Source: Pustulibacterium marinum (GTDB taxonomy: Bacteria; Bacteroidota; Bacteroidia; Flavobacteriales; Flavobacteriaceae). From it: a DNA stretch of 64,000 nt. A model generated the notes under the pieces. The model was not told where the DNA came from. It saw only the letters and a program-made list of their open reading frames with translations, and made no database searches. This document shows, piece after piece, positions 43,279-51,317 of the stretch (its first letter is position 1; each line of letters opens with the position of its first letter). The position numbers and the translations under genes were made by a program. The DNA lies in the NCBI RefSeq assembly GCF_900116665.1, contig NZ_FPBK01000006.1, positions 62,001 to 126,000 of the forward strand, read 5' to 3'.

Positions 43279-44373
43279 TTGAATATCGAAAAATACATAC
43301 CAACATTTACTGATATTTCAGATTGGGAAGACCAAATATATACCAACACAACAGGAACCCGAAGCAAGCAAATTGTTAAGGATCCTCAAACAGATATTCA
43401 ACATTTTTTCAAAGGATCTAAAGAATTGGCATCTGGAGAAATCAGATATCCAATGGAATTCTGGTCAGAAATAGCATCATCTAAAATAGGAGCATATTTA
43501 GGATTCAATATTTTGGACTATAATATTGCGTTCAATAAAAATAGAGTGCAACAAGTAGGTTGTTTATCTGCTTCTATGGTACGTCATGAAACAAATAATC
43601 TAACAGAGGGTGTTGTCTATTTAACCGGTAAAAATTCATCATACAATCCTGAAAAAGATAAAACTCACTATACCTTTCAATTTATATTAGAAACTTTGAA
43701 TTTTTTTAAGTTAGGTGGAGTAACAGAAAATTTTATTGAAATGTTAGTCTTTGATGCTTTAATTGGAAATTCAGACAGGCATCAAGAGAATTGGGGAATA
43801 ATCACATACTTTAATGAGTTTTATGAGGAGATTGAACAAGAACTAAATAAAAGTCAAAATTTCATTAAAAGAACTTTGATAAAGTATGTAAAAGTAATTT
43901 TTAGTCATATTCCAGATCAACTACAATTATTCAACAACACAAATTTCTTTTTTAAGAATGCATTGAAATTACAATCTGGAATTAGAAATGAGTTTGCTCC
44001 AATTTATGATAGTGGATGTTGTTTAGGAAGGGAATGTTTGGATGAGAGAGTAATTAAGATGCTTGCAAATCCCCCAATGATAGATAAATACATTAATAGG
44101 GGAAAGTCCGAAGTACATTGGAGAGGAAAACAAGGCAAAGTAAATCACTTTGAATTATTAGAATTGTTACAGAAAGATTATGCTGAAAGTATATCTATTG
44201 TATTACACAATATTTCAAAAAAATACGAGGAAAGAAATATAGAGTTTATAATTAATAACATCGATAAAAATTTGCCAGATCAGTTAAATATTTACAAACT
44301 TTCAGATGAGAGGAAAAAATTGATGATTAAATTAATAACTTTGCGTTTTAATAAGTTGACTTCTTTACTTTGA
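43279..44373 (+). CDS. HipA-like serine/threonine kinase, C-terminal domain form
   Basis: This is a 364-residue HipA-type kinase without the usual N-terminal subdomain. The catalytic loop is LIGNSDRHQENWG (D166) and the Mg-binding motif is APIYDSGCCLG (D244). The start is TTG at 43279: the preceding codon is a stop (TAG) and the next ATG would remove about 50 residues, including the region expected to bind ATP. Known HipA kinases phosphorylate tRNA synthetases and cause growth arrest, usually held by HipB. No HipB-like gene is present; the next gene overlaps by 4 bp and may supply the missing subdomain. Confidence 0.8.
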   Translation: MNIEKYIPTFTDISDWEDQIYTNTTGTRSKQIVKDPQTDIQHFFKGSKELASGEIRYPMEFWSEIASSKIGAYLGFNILDYNIAFNKNRVQQVGCLSASMVRHETNNLTEGVVYLTGKNSSYNPEKDKTHYTFQFILETLNFFKLGGVTENFIEMLVFDALIGNSDRHQENWGIITYFNEFYEEIEQELNKSQNFIKRTLIKYVKVIFSHIPDQLQLFNNTNFFFKNALKLQSGIRNEFAPIYDSGCCLGRECLDERVIKMLANPPMIDKYINRGKSEVHWRGKQGKVNHFELLELLQKDYAESISIVLHNISKKYEERNIEFIINNIDKNLPDQLNIYKLSDERKKLMIKLITLRFNKLTSLL

Positions 44374-45029
44374 AAAGCATAGGGAACATATTTTTAATTT
44401 GGCGTAAGGGGAAAGGTTCCAGACGTATACCTATAGGTATAATTAAACGTAATATTAACGAAGGTGTCCGCTTTGAATACCTTCAGGAAGGCTTGGATAA
44501 AGCAAAAAAACTAGGCTTTGGTTATTATGAAGGTTTTCCCGATACTAACAAAGTGTATACAGAAAATATTTTAGAGATCTTTGGTCAACGCATCATGCGT
44601 TCAGAGCGTAACGATATCAAAAACTTTTACGATTTCTGGCAAATTGATCCTAAATATAAGGAAGACGATTTTTACATGTTAGCGTATACTCAAGGATTAT
44701 TACCTACTGATAATTTTGAGTTTTTGGCAGACTTCAACCCTAAAAAAAATTTATCATTTATTACTGAAATAGCTGGATTAACCAAACTTCAAATACCTGC
44801 CGATACCTTAAAGGTAGGAGACAGTTTATCTTACCAACTAGAAAATAATAATGAGTATGATAAAGATGCAGTAAAAGTTAGTAAAAATGGAGTCCGTTTA
44901 GGCTATATAAAATGTATTCACAATAAAATATTCCATAAAGCCAACAAAAAAAAGAAAATCAATGTAACAGTACATCGTATCGAAAAAAATGGAGTACTGA
45001 ATAGAGTTTTTTTGAAAGTAAGCTTATAG
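44370..45029 (+). CDS. HipA N-subdomain-like protein fused to a HIRAN domain
   Basis: This is a 219-residue protein coupled to the kinase gene by a TTGA overlap, so it too starts with TTG. Residues 1-110 (IFLIWRKGKGSRRIPIGIIK, and later LAYTQGLLPTDNFEF) resemble the N-terminal subdomain of HipA, as in the separate HipS of HipBST systems. Residues about 125-219 match a HIRAN domain (EIAGLTKLQI, then YDKDAVKVSKNGVRLGYIK), a fold that in other proteins binds DNA ends. The pair could be a split kinase switched by damaged or foreign DNA. The HIRAN call is good; the HipS-like call is tentative. Confidence 0.7.
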   Translation: MKSIGNIFLIWRKGKGSRRIPIGIIKRNINEGVRFEYLQEGLDKAKKLGFGYYEGFPDTNKVYTENILEIFGQRIMRSERNDIKNFYDFWQIDPKYKEDDFYMLAYTQGLLPTDNFEFLADFNPKKNLSFITEIAGLTKLQIPADTLKVGDSLSYQLENNNEYDKDAVKVSKNGVRLGYIKCIHNKIFHKANKKKKINVTVHRIEKNGVLNRVFLKVSL

Positions 45030-45111
45030 CATTAAGTAGTTGTTGAGAGCTAGTAATTTTTCCCACTCTCTAACTTCCCAACTTCTAAATTGTACCTCAA
45101 TAAGCTTATAG

Positions 45112-45690
45112 TTATTCGTGTCCGTTTAAATACTCATTAAGCACCTCTCTAGCATAATAATAAGCTCTTTGTTTACAGCGCAGCCAAACAATGATAAGTA
45201 CAATACATAAGAATAGGTAGTGTTGCCAATGCCCGTAATGTGCATACAGCATCACACATAAAATTAACAACAAAGTGGTGAGCAATACTCTTGCAAAGGC
45301 ATAGTTCGCACTAAATTCATTGATTCTAGAATCTTTGTGACCATTAGCATAACGTATCGCTAATGCGTATAGCGCATCATTGCTAACATTTTCGGTATGC
45401 CAGTGTTTTGCTAAAATAGATTTTACTTTCTCAGCTTCATAAAATGGAACTTTCCAAACGCTTTTTCCATTTAGTAATCGTTCCGATGGTTTACCGCCCC
45501 AAGTAAAATAATACACGCCCTCCAACCAACTACTTAAGGCACTCACTACAAATCCTATCAAAAAAGCAATGGCTGTATAAGCTACGATATAATCTTTTTG
45601 ATAGGGGATATCTAAAAAAATAAAAAGCGCTATCAGCAACAAAAAGCCCGGTAGTAAGGCCGATAATATTTCGTATGGTTTAAAAGTCAT
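45112..45690 (-). CDS. Four-helix membrane protein of unknown function
   Basis: This is a 192-residue protein with helix pairs at about 10-28 and 37-55, a soluble loop of about 75 residues, and helices at about 133-148 and 152-168, ending in a basic tail. No family recognised. It is on the opposite strand to the preceding defence genes and its end lies about 80 bp from theirs. It may mark the end of the accessory block. Confidence 0.65.
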   Translation of the reverse strand: MTFKPYEILSALLPGFLLLIALFIFLDIPYQKDYIVAYTAIAFLIGFVVSALSSWLEGVYYFTWGGKPSERLLNGKSVWKVPFYEAEKVKSILAKHWHTENVSNDALYALAIRYANGHKDSRINEFSANYAFARVLLTTLLLILCVMLYAHYGHWQHYLFLCIVLIIVWLRCKQRAYYYAREVLNEYLNGHE

Positions 45691-45879
45691 AAGTATAGAG
45701 AAACAAATTTATAGATAATTTTTTAAGGATACTTATAACAAAGGGGAATTGATCGCTTTATTTTCACGATTATGAACTGCAACAAACTTCTAGCTTAATG
45801 CTTTTTACTTTAAACTTCAAACTTAAATCCAAATTCCATATCTTCATAAACAAAAGAACCACAGATAAATAGAAGCGGT

Positions 45880-46509
45880 ATGAAAGAAGAGATCATTAAC
45901 TTTTGGAAAGTAACCACAAGCTTAATGGAAAACTTACCAAGAACCAACAATAGCATGCTCGAAAACGTAGAATATTTCGAACGCATGAACGAGATGCTGG
46001 AAGAAATACATCCTTCGCTGGGCGCCATGATCCAATCCAGACCAGATACCGAAACAACCATACTCACCATCACCGTAGAAGGCGATCCAGATGCCTATTG
46101 GTATGTCCCCATCATTGCCGAAGATGCCCCCGTTATAGAAGGCCTCATCATCCAGGTGCTATTTTCCCCAATGGACCGCGAAGACCTGCTCAGAGACCAA
46201 CCGTTTATTTTAGATGACCTCCGCATACAAATGAACCATATAGAATTCATTTTTATTCGCAACTTAGACGGTACCAAAAAAGGATTCCTCATCCTACGCT
46301 TTCCCGAATTCCAATATCTCAAAGACCATCCCTATCTATACCAAGCCCTCCATTTCATAACCCTCAACATCATCGGCGAACACCTGTTCCATCAATACAT
46401 AGACACCATCTATCCAGACGGCGAACTGGAAGGATTCGAAGACTTCACCTTCGTACACGTCTCCGAAATGCACTGCTACTTCGATTGCATCATAGAACTA
46501 GAAGACTAA
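45880..46509 (+). CDS. Unknown protein, paralog of the gene at 4165
   Basis: This 209-residue soluble protein shares IHPSL, LTITVEGDPDAYWYVP and ILDDLRIQMN motifs with the protein at 4165-4773. Its codons favour C in the third position visibly more than the paralog and most neighbours (for example CTC ATC ATC CAG), which may reflect separate acquisition. It sits between the accessory region and the DUF559 repeat cluster. Function unknown. Confidence 0.75.
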   Translation: MKEEIINFWKVTTSLMENLPRTNNSMLENVEYFERMNEMLEEIHPSLGAMIQSRPDTETTILTITVEGDPDAYWYVPIIAEDAPVIEGLIIQVLFSPMDREDLLRDQPFILDDLRIQMNHIEFIFIRNLDGTKKGFLILRFPEFQYLKDHPYLYQALHFITLNIIGEHLFHQYIDTIYPDGELEGFEDFTFVHVSEMHCYFDCIIELED

Positions 46510-46516
46510 AGAAAAC

Positions 46517-46553
46517 CTTCCCCTCGTGAAAGGCACCAGGGGTGTGTCAAAAC
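46517..46553. repeat. CTTCCCCTC...AGGGGTGTGT repeat, diverged copy
   Basis: A member of the repeat family around the DUF559 gene, with the inner palindrome partly lost (CCCCTCGTGAAAGGCACC). It ends CAGGGGTGTGTCAAAAC. Confidence 0.75.
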
Positions 46554-46578
46554 CAAAATCCAAAAGAAGTCACAATCA

Positions 46579-46616
46579 CTTCCCCTCTTGAGAGGGGCCA
46601 GGGGTGTGTCAAAACG
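46579..46616. repeat. CCCCTCTTGAGAGGGG repeat
   Basis: A perfect 16-bp palindrome CCCCTCTTGAGAGGGG followed by CCAGGGGTGTGTCAAAACG. One of five copies within 800 bp. Confidence 0.85.
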
Positions 46617-46756
46617 CAATACCAAAAGAAGCACCAAACCTTCCCCTCTTGAGAGGGGCTAGGGGTGTGTTAAAACGTAAAGCTTATACTATTCAAAACT
46701 TCTAATTTTCCACTTCTAAATTCGTACTTCAAATGGGGTGTGTCCCAACGTAAACA
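46612..46756. repeat. Left long direct repeat flanking the DUF559 gene
   Basis: About 145 bp starting AACGCAATACCAAAAGAAGC, including one CCCCTCTTGAGAGGGG palindrome (46640-46677) and ending near GGGGTGTGTCCCAACG. The same ordered blocks recur at 47240-47388, so the gene is bracketed by long imperfect direct repeats. Confidence 0.75.
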
Positions 46757-46765
46757 CTACTAAAT

Positions 46766-47158
46766 CTACAACCGCTCACCAATACCCTCCTCAAATTTCA
46801 ATATAAAATCCTCAATCCGATACAGCACCGATTCAAACTCATTCCAAACTTCATCATCCGTAAACCGTAATACCGAAAGACCAACAGCCTCAAGAGCTTG
46901 TTGCTTTTTCACATCCTTCAAATAAGTTTCTTCCAATTGGTGAGAATACCCATCTACTTCAATGACAAGGGCAAGTTCATAACAGTAAAAATCAGCAATG
47001 TAGTCGAGTAGAGGCTTTTGCCTGTGAAAATCATAACCATAGAATTGTTTTCGCTTCAACCGATTCCAAAGTTTTATTTCAGTACGGGTGCTGTTATTCC
47101 GAAGTTCCTTGGCTAAAGCAGTCAACTTAGGATTGTATGGAATAATCTTTCGTTTCAT
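46766..47158 (-). CDS. DUF559 (Vsr/PD-(D/E)XK-like) endonuclease
   Basis: This is a 130-residue protein of the DUF559 family. The family signature is complete: an N-terminal LRNNSTRTEIKLWNRLKRKQ segment, then GYDFHRQKPLLDYIADFYC and VIEVDGYSH with the acidic residues of the nuclease core, and a C-terminal LRFTDDEVWNE. The family is related to Vsr mismatch endonucleases and predicted to cut DNA, but its biological role is not established. Direct repeats of about 145 bp and five short palindromic repeats flank it, suggesting that it moves or spreads with them. Confidence 0.85.
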   Translation of the reverse strand: MKRKIIPYNPKLTALAKELRNNSTRTEIKLWNRLKRKQFYGYDFHRQKPLLDYIADFYCYELALVIEVDGYSHQLEETYLKDVKKQQALEAVGLSVLRFTDDEVWNEFESVLYRIEDFILKFEEGIGERL

Positions 47159-47206
47159 AACAATTCCAGTTTTCTTTAAAATTACAAAATATTACAGCCA
47201 CTCTAA

Positions 47207-47243
47207 CTTCCCCTCTTGAAAGGCACCAGCGGTGTGTCCAAAC
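47207..47243. repeat. CTTCCCCTC...GGTGTGT repeat, diverged copy
   Basis: Copy with a degraded inner palindrome (CCCCTCTTGAAAGGCACC) on the right flank of the DUF559 gene. Confidence 0.75.
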
Positions 47244-47388
47244 GCAATACCAAAAGAAGCACCAAACCTTCCCCTCTTGAGAGGGGCCAGGGGTGTGTTA
47301 AAACGGTCAGCTTGAACTATCCAAAACTTCTAACTTCCCAATTTCTAAATTTTTACTTCTGTTGGGGTGTGTCAAAACGCAAAGCTTG
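47240..47388. repeat. Right long direct repeat flanking the DUF559 gene
   Basis: It matches the left copy (46612-46756): AACGCAATACCAAAAGAAGC, the intact CCCCTCTTGAGAGGGG palindrome (47268-47304), an AAAACTTCTAACTTCCC block and a terminal GGGGTGTGTCAAAACGC. Confidence 0.75.
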
Positions 47389-47546
47389 AACTGCGCAAAA
47401 CTTCCATCCATCATCTAAAACATAAAAACAATTCTCTAAAGAGTGGAAGTAGGTAGCTAAAAAATCAAACGTTATAACATAACAACCCTTGTTTTTACTA
47501 TATTTGTCAGTATTCAACCCATAGTAAATAACAAAAAAATAAATCA

Positions 47547-48173
47547 ATGTTTCCTTTAACCGAACTGATAGAACAAAAGCATCAAAGACTTAAAACTTTT
47601 GAAGCAAAGCAGGAACAATTAATACAACAATCTGAAAAAGGAGCCAAGACCCAACTGAAAAGGAATATCAACAGTACATATCATATTATAAAATACATAG
47701 TAATCATAGCCATAGCGCTCACATTATTAGTAGCAGGTATATTTTTAATTTCAAAACCCGGTACACTGTTAGAAGACCAGAATGTAAAAACAATCTTAGT
47801 TAACGGTACAAAACAAGAATACGCCATCACCACAGGTAAAACCTTAAAAGAAGCTTTAATAATTTTATATGAAGACGAAGGCCAATTAAGCATAGAGGAA
47901 ATCACATCAGCGTTAAACAAAGCTTTAGACCATACCATTGAAAAACAATTAAAGAAAAATATTGTCTTAACAGGACTATTATTGGCATGTATGGCCTTGT
48001 TTTTTATGTACATAGCAAGACTAACTAGAAAAATCTTTAAGCGTAATAAATCCCTACGAAAAAAAGAAATACTATTTCAAGAACTTATATCCACTTATAA
48101 AGATATGATAGAAGAAGAAAACAATGAACTAAAAAATCTTCAGGAGCTAGAAAACAAACAAGCATATAGTTAG
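47547..48173 (+). CDS. Two-helix membrane protein with coiled coils
   Basis: This 208-residue protein has an N-terminal coiled coil (5-40), a transmembrane helix (about 49-68), a periplasmic domain of about 70 residues, a second helix (about 141-158) and a C-terminal coiled coil rich in Lys and Glu. No family recognised. It stands alone between two repeat clusters. Confidence 0.65.
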   Translation: MFPLTELIEQKHQRLKTFEAKQEQLIQQSEKGAKTQLKRNINSTYHIIKYIVIIAIALTLLVAGIFLISKPGTLLEDQNVKTILVNGTKQEYAITTGKTLKEALIILYEDEGQLSIEEITSALNKALDHTIEKQLKKNIVLTGLLLACMALFFMYIARLTRKIFKRNKSLRKKEILFQELISTYKDMIEEENNELKNLQELENKQAYS

Positions 48174-48221
48174 AAAAACCTTTAACACTTCATTCTAAAA
48201 ATCCATCACCCCGAACCCATA

Positions 48222-48250
48222 CGTCATCCTGAACTAGTTTCAGGATCTTA
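48222..48250. repeat. REP-like palindrome, short form
   Basis: CGTCATCCTGAACTAGTTTC followed by AGGATCTTA, directly upstream of the long composite repeat, as also at 51289. Confidence 0.8.
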
Positions 48251-48251
48251 C

Positions 48252-48606
48252 TAAGAGAAGAGCAGGATCTGCCTAAAATACTCCAAGCAAAATCACATCA
48301 GAGTGAGTAAAGCGTAGCGCTTTGGTGACTGTCTACCAGCGATAGTGAATGAGATCAAACGTAAAGAAACAGTTCAGTGAACTGTTTCAGTGCAGAGGCT
48401 AGATGGCGGGCTGGCATAAGTGCATTGCAAGGCAATAAGCATGGAGCTTCGAGAATGAGCGGTGCGCGAGGCAATCGCCTTTAGACAGTCTTGATCTTTT
48501 GGTTCGTTTTGTATCAAGAACTGCGTAGCACATCATGAGTACCTTTAAAAACAATAGAAGTTTACGAATAAAAGAAATGAATAACCCTGAAAGGGTAATA
48601 CACAGC
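48252..48606. repeat. Long composite repeat, copy 2
   Basis: The most complete copy. It shares with copy 3 the block GTGCATTGCAAGGCAATAAG and the phrase GGTGCGCGAGGCAATCGCC, and with copy 1 the end block from CTGCGTAGCACATCATGAG to CCCTGAAAGGG. It includes the AACAGTTC/GAACTGTT palindrome at 48367-48387. Confidence 0.8.
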
Positions 48607-48687
48607 GGCTATACTCAAACTCACTCATAAAACACCATAAAACCAAATAAAAACCGTAAACCTTTCACTTTAAACTTTTTACAGCAA

Positions 48688-48726
48688 CAAAAAAAAAGCC
48701 CCCTTTCTACAACAGAAAGAGGACTC
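48688..48726 (-). terminator. Terminator of the gene at 48752
   Basis: On the minus strand, a stem pairing CCTCTTTCT with AGAAAGGGG and a 5-base loop is followed by a long T run. Confidence 0.75.
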
Positions 48727-48751
48727 TTTAAAAACCAAAAAGGAAAACACA

Positions 48752-49498
48752 CTACTCAACTTGAACAATCGTCAAAGCAGCCGAATCCGCACCAATAAGT
48801 TGCTTAAATCCGTTCACTTCCAGATAAAACAAAATTTGCAATACATAAAAGCGGGTTTGTCCTCCGGTAGGCAAACTCGTCGGAGTCAGCGTAACCGTAG
48901 TAGTAGTGTCATCAAAAGGCAAATACACAGAGTTACTACTGCTATGTTCCTCTAGCAGTTCGGGTCCATCCAAATTCATAACCACCAACCTAAACTGCAG
49001 ATGCGTAGCAGCAGAAGGTTTAATCACTGCATCAGCAGGTACCAAATCAGTAATGGTAAGTACACCCGTGGCTTCATCAATAGCAAAAGGTGTTTCAAAT
49101 ACATCATAGACCGAACTTCTTCCGTAAAAGTCAAAACCATGTAGCAACGCTTTTCCGGCATTTCCGCTCAATCCATTGGTAACGTTACGTGATCCTAGCG
49201 GACTGGTAGTGTCAAGATTCTTTACCTGATTCAGGATTTTGTTCAGGCGTTGTACCCCTCGTGTGGCCTTCACTCGGTTAAGCTCTAGCTTTACACCGCT
49301 ACGTAATAGAGCGCCATACTTGGAGTACAAACTCAGTTCCTGTTGCAGCAATCGAATGTAATCAAAATTGCTGTTGCCTTCCATTTTATCCTTGTCAAGA
49401 TTACTGCGTGAACGACTGGTACGTCCGTTCTGCCCTTCAGAATAAGTAACACCATCAATGCTACCTCTCAATCGAATAATTCCCTGGTTCTTTGCCAT
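48752..49498 (-). CDS. Conserved Bacteroidota protein of unknown function (MAKNQGIIRLRG family)
   Basis: This is a 248-residue protein starting MAKNQGIIRLRGSIDGVTYS, a beginning I recognise from a family common in Flavobacteriia (MAKxxGIIKLxGxIGxxxF) without an assigned function. The N-terminal third is basic and helical, and the C-terminal 120 residues are beta-rich with Thr-rich strands (TTTTVTLTPTS). No signal peptide. It lies between repeat clusters, consistent with accessory status. Confidence 0.7.
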   Translation of the reverse strand: MAKNQGIIRLRGSIDGVTYSEGQNGRTSRSRSNLDKDKMEGNSNFDYIRLLQQELSLYSKYGALLRSGVKLELNRVKATRGVQRLNKILNQVKNLDTTSPLGSRNVTNGLSGNAGKALLHGFDFYGRSSVYDVFETPFAIDEATGVLTITDLVPADAVIKPSAATHLQFRLVVMNLDGPELLEEHSSSNSVYLPFDDTTTTVTLTPTSLPTGGQTRFYVLQILFYLEVNGFKQLIGADSAALTIVQVE

Positions 49499-50187
49499 GG
49501 CTTATAAAATTTAAAGATTAATAATGCCGCAATATAAAAAGCTAAATCGCACATTCATAATACGTTACCAGCTTTTGAAGGTTTTTGATGGTTTTGGTCA
49601 CTTTTTGTCGGTTTTTACCGGTCGGAAATACGAACAAAGTGGGCAATCATCTGATATACAGCAAAATAATTGAGTAAAAATTTGGTGATTTAATTTTTTT
49701 TATTCAATTTAGCAATGTGATAATAATTTAAGAGGGGTTTTCTGTAACTAGGAATGGTAGTTTGAAAAGCGATAGGAAATCCCTTGATAAATAGAAACAA
49801 GGCTACCCCAAAAATTAGTTCGTGAAAAGAAGAAATAGAACAAAAAAAGTACGTAGATAAACAAACGGCAACCAGAAATATTCACGACTAGAACAATGGT
49901 GTTCCACGACGTCCCCACGATACACCCACGACAAAAGCCGACCGTTTCACGACAATCCCCCGACAAGTTCACGACAATCCCCCGACAAAATGCCGACTGC
50001 CGGTCGACGATTCCCTATGAATCCCCCGACAATTCCCCGAGGCAATCACAGAGCATCGACATACCATCCACGATGCAACCACGACCATTCCACGTGGTAA
50101 GTGAAAAGGAGCAAAACTCACGAGCAAGATAGACCATACTTGCCACTATATATTGAACATAAATTGTAATTTTTAAAACCGTTGATC
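49499..50187. other. Gene-free stretch with low-complexity DNA
   Basis: No credible gene. Upstream of the 48752 gene is a GGTTTTTGATGG-like T-rich repeat (about 49575-49625). A CGAC-rich tract occupies 49881-50098. Between them is plain AT-rich sequence. Confidence 0.65.
49881..50098. repeat. CGAC-rich imperfect tandem tract
   Basis: CCACGAC, CCCGACAA and related words recur every 10-20 bases for about 220 bp, including two adjacent TTCACGACAATCCCCCGACA units. The GC content is visibly above its surroundings. Open frames through it show no gene-like composition. Confidence 0.65.
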
Positions 50188-50400
50188 ATGTTAAAACTCA
50201 ACCGAATTTTTGTCACTACCAAAGACGTAATGACACTTACAGGAACTGGAGAAGCAACCAGCAGAAAACTAATTAAAAAAATCAGAAACCATTATCAAAA
50301 AGAAGCGCACCATGCCATCACCTTTGATGAATTTTACCGGTACCACGGCATCCCAAAACCACCCACAGGAAACCCGGATAACTTCAAACCCATCCGATAA
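50188..50400 (+). CDS. Small helical protein of unknown function, possibly DNA-binding
   Basis: This is a 70-residue protein with the pattern FVTTKDVMTLTGTGEATSRK and then ITFDEFYRYHGIP, suggesting a helix-turn-helix like those of small Bacteroidota regulators or mobile-element accessory proteins. I chose the ATG at 50188 over the TTG at 50182. It lies between the CGAC tract and a REP element. The DNA-binding role is a guess from the helix pattern. Confidence 0.55.
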   Translation: MLKLNRIFVTTKDVMTLTGTGEATSRKLIKKIRNHYQKEAHHAITFDEFYRYHGIPKPPTGNPDNFKPIR

Positions 50401-50463
50401 CCCACTCCCAAACCAACCCTTCCAATCCCATAGCACCCAACCCCCACGTCATCCCAAACTCAT

Positions 50464-50492
50464 CGTCATCCTGAACTCGTTTCAGGATCTCA
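50464..50492. repeat. REP-like palindrome, left of the GIY-YIG gene
   Basis: CGTCATCCTGAACTCGTTTC followed by AGGATCTCA, 21 bp before the nuclease start, with degenerate half copies just upstream. Confidence 0.85.
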
Positions 50493-50513
50493 CCAATCAA
50501 AGCACAACATCCC

Positions 50514-50795
50514 ATGAAAACATCCTACATCTATATCCTCACCAACAAAAACAAAACCACTTTATACATAGGCGTAACCTCCAATCTCAAACACCGGATA
50601 GACCAACACAACAAAAAACGCGGGGCCATATTCACAACAAAATACAACCTCACAGAATTAATCTACGTCGAAGAATTCAACGAGATTGAACAAGCCATAA
50701 GAAGAGAAAAACAACTTAAAAACTGGAGAAGAGAATGGAAATGGAATCTCATCAAACAAAAGAACCCAAACCTAGAAACCATCTACATAGAATAA
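50514..50795 (+). CDS. GIY-YIG nuclease, small stand-alone form
   Basis: This is a 93-residue single-domain endonuclease. The GIY-YIG core is intact: YIYILTN, LYIGVTSNL, the catalytic Arg in LKHRIDQHN, and the AIRREKQLKNW helix with the metal-binding Glu. Related small proteins of this type are numerous in Bacteroidota and have no firm role. Here the gene is bracketed by two nearly identical REP-like palindromes, 21 bp before its start and 34 bp after its stop. This suggests that the nuclease acts on, or travels with, these repeats. Confidence 0.9.
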   Translation: MKTSYIYILTNKNKTTLYIGVTSNLKHRIDQHNKKRGAIFTTKYNLTELIYVEEFNEIEQAIRREKQLKNWRREWKWNLIKQKNPNLETIYIE

Positions 50796-50829
50796 CCATC
50801 ACCCAAACCCCACGTCACCCCAAACCCCA

Positions 50830-50858
50830 CGTCATCCTGAACTTGTTTCAGGATCTCA
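50830..50858. repeat. REP-like palindrome, right of the GIY-YIG gene
   Basis: CGTCATCCTGAACTTGTTTC followed by AGGATCTCA, in the same orientation as the left copy and differing by one base in the loop. Confidence 0.85.
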
Positions 50859-50939
50859 TTAGAAGAAACGATAACCCCATGTCACCATGAACTCATTTCA
50901 CTATATAACTGATTAAATAATCTAAAAAACACTAAGCGA

Positions 50940-51080
50940 AATCACATCCGAGTGAAGTTTACCTCCCTTTTTTCAGAATATATCCGAGCAAAGCTCCGAG
51001 ATTCAGGAGCGGTTGAGCGACGCAGGATAGAGCGTAAAGAAACAGTTCAGTGAACTGTTTTAGCGAAGAGGCCATCAGGC
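50940..51080. repeat. Partial long composite repeat
   Basis: It shares with copy 1 the blocks TCCGAGTGAAGTTTAC, TATCCGAGCAAAGCTCCGAG and AGGAGCGGTTGAGCGACGC, and carries the AACAGTTC/GAACTGTT palindrome at 51040-51060. Confidence 0.75.
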
Positions 51081-51128
51081 GCTTCGGCAAAATGTATTTA
51101 AAATACTTCTACGTCATCCTGAATCCAA

Positions 51129-51157
51129 CGTCATCCTGAACTCGCTTCAGGATCTCA
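51129..51157. repeat. REP-like palindrome, short form
   Basis: CGTCATCCTGAACTCGCTTC followed by AGGATCTCA, preceded by a half copy. Confidence 0.8.
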
Positions 51158-51288
51158 CTACGAATAGAGCTGAGTCGAAAGACAATACATTCATAACAAA
51201 ACGGCTTCGGTACACTTTGCTCCATTACATTCAACAAACCACTCAGCCACCGAAAGCGAATAGCTATAAACCGTCATCTTGAACCACA

Positions 51289-51317
51289 CGTCATCCTGAA
51301 CTCGTTTCAGGATCTTA
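51289..51317. repeat. REP-like palindrome, short form
   Basis: CGTCATCCTGAACTCGTTTC followed by AGGATCTTA, directly joined to long composite repeat copy 3. Confidence 0.8.

Larger units (their letters stand above)
48174..48751. other. Gene-free stretch filled by repeats and a terminator
   Basis: It contains one REP-like palindrome, the second long composite repeat and the terminator of the leftward gene at 48752. No gene is seen. Confidence 0.75.

Noticed and set aside
43279-45029. Complete HipBA toxin-antitoxin pair
   Set aside because: No HTH antitoxin is encoded next to the kinase; the partner is a HIRAN-type protein.
46517-47304. CRISPR array
   Set aside because: The repeats are few, irregularly spaced, internally palindromic, lack uniform spacers and have no cas genes nearby.
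49896-50132. 78-codon open frame rich in Pro, Arg and Ser
   Set aside because: It is a translation of the CGAC-rich tract with no gene-like composition or start signal.
50312-50689. 125-codon frame overlapping the GIY-YIG gene
   Set aside because: It is an out-of-frame shadow across a REP element and the nuclease gene, dominated by Pro, Gln and His.
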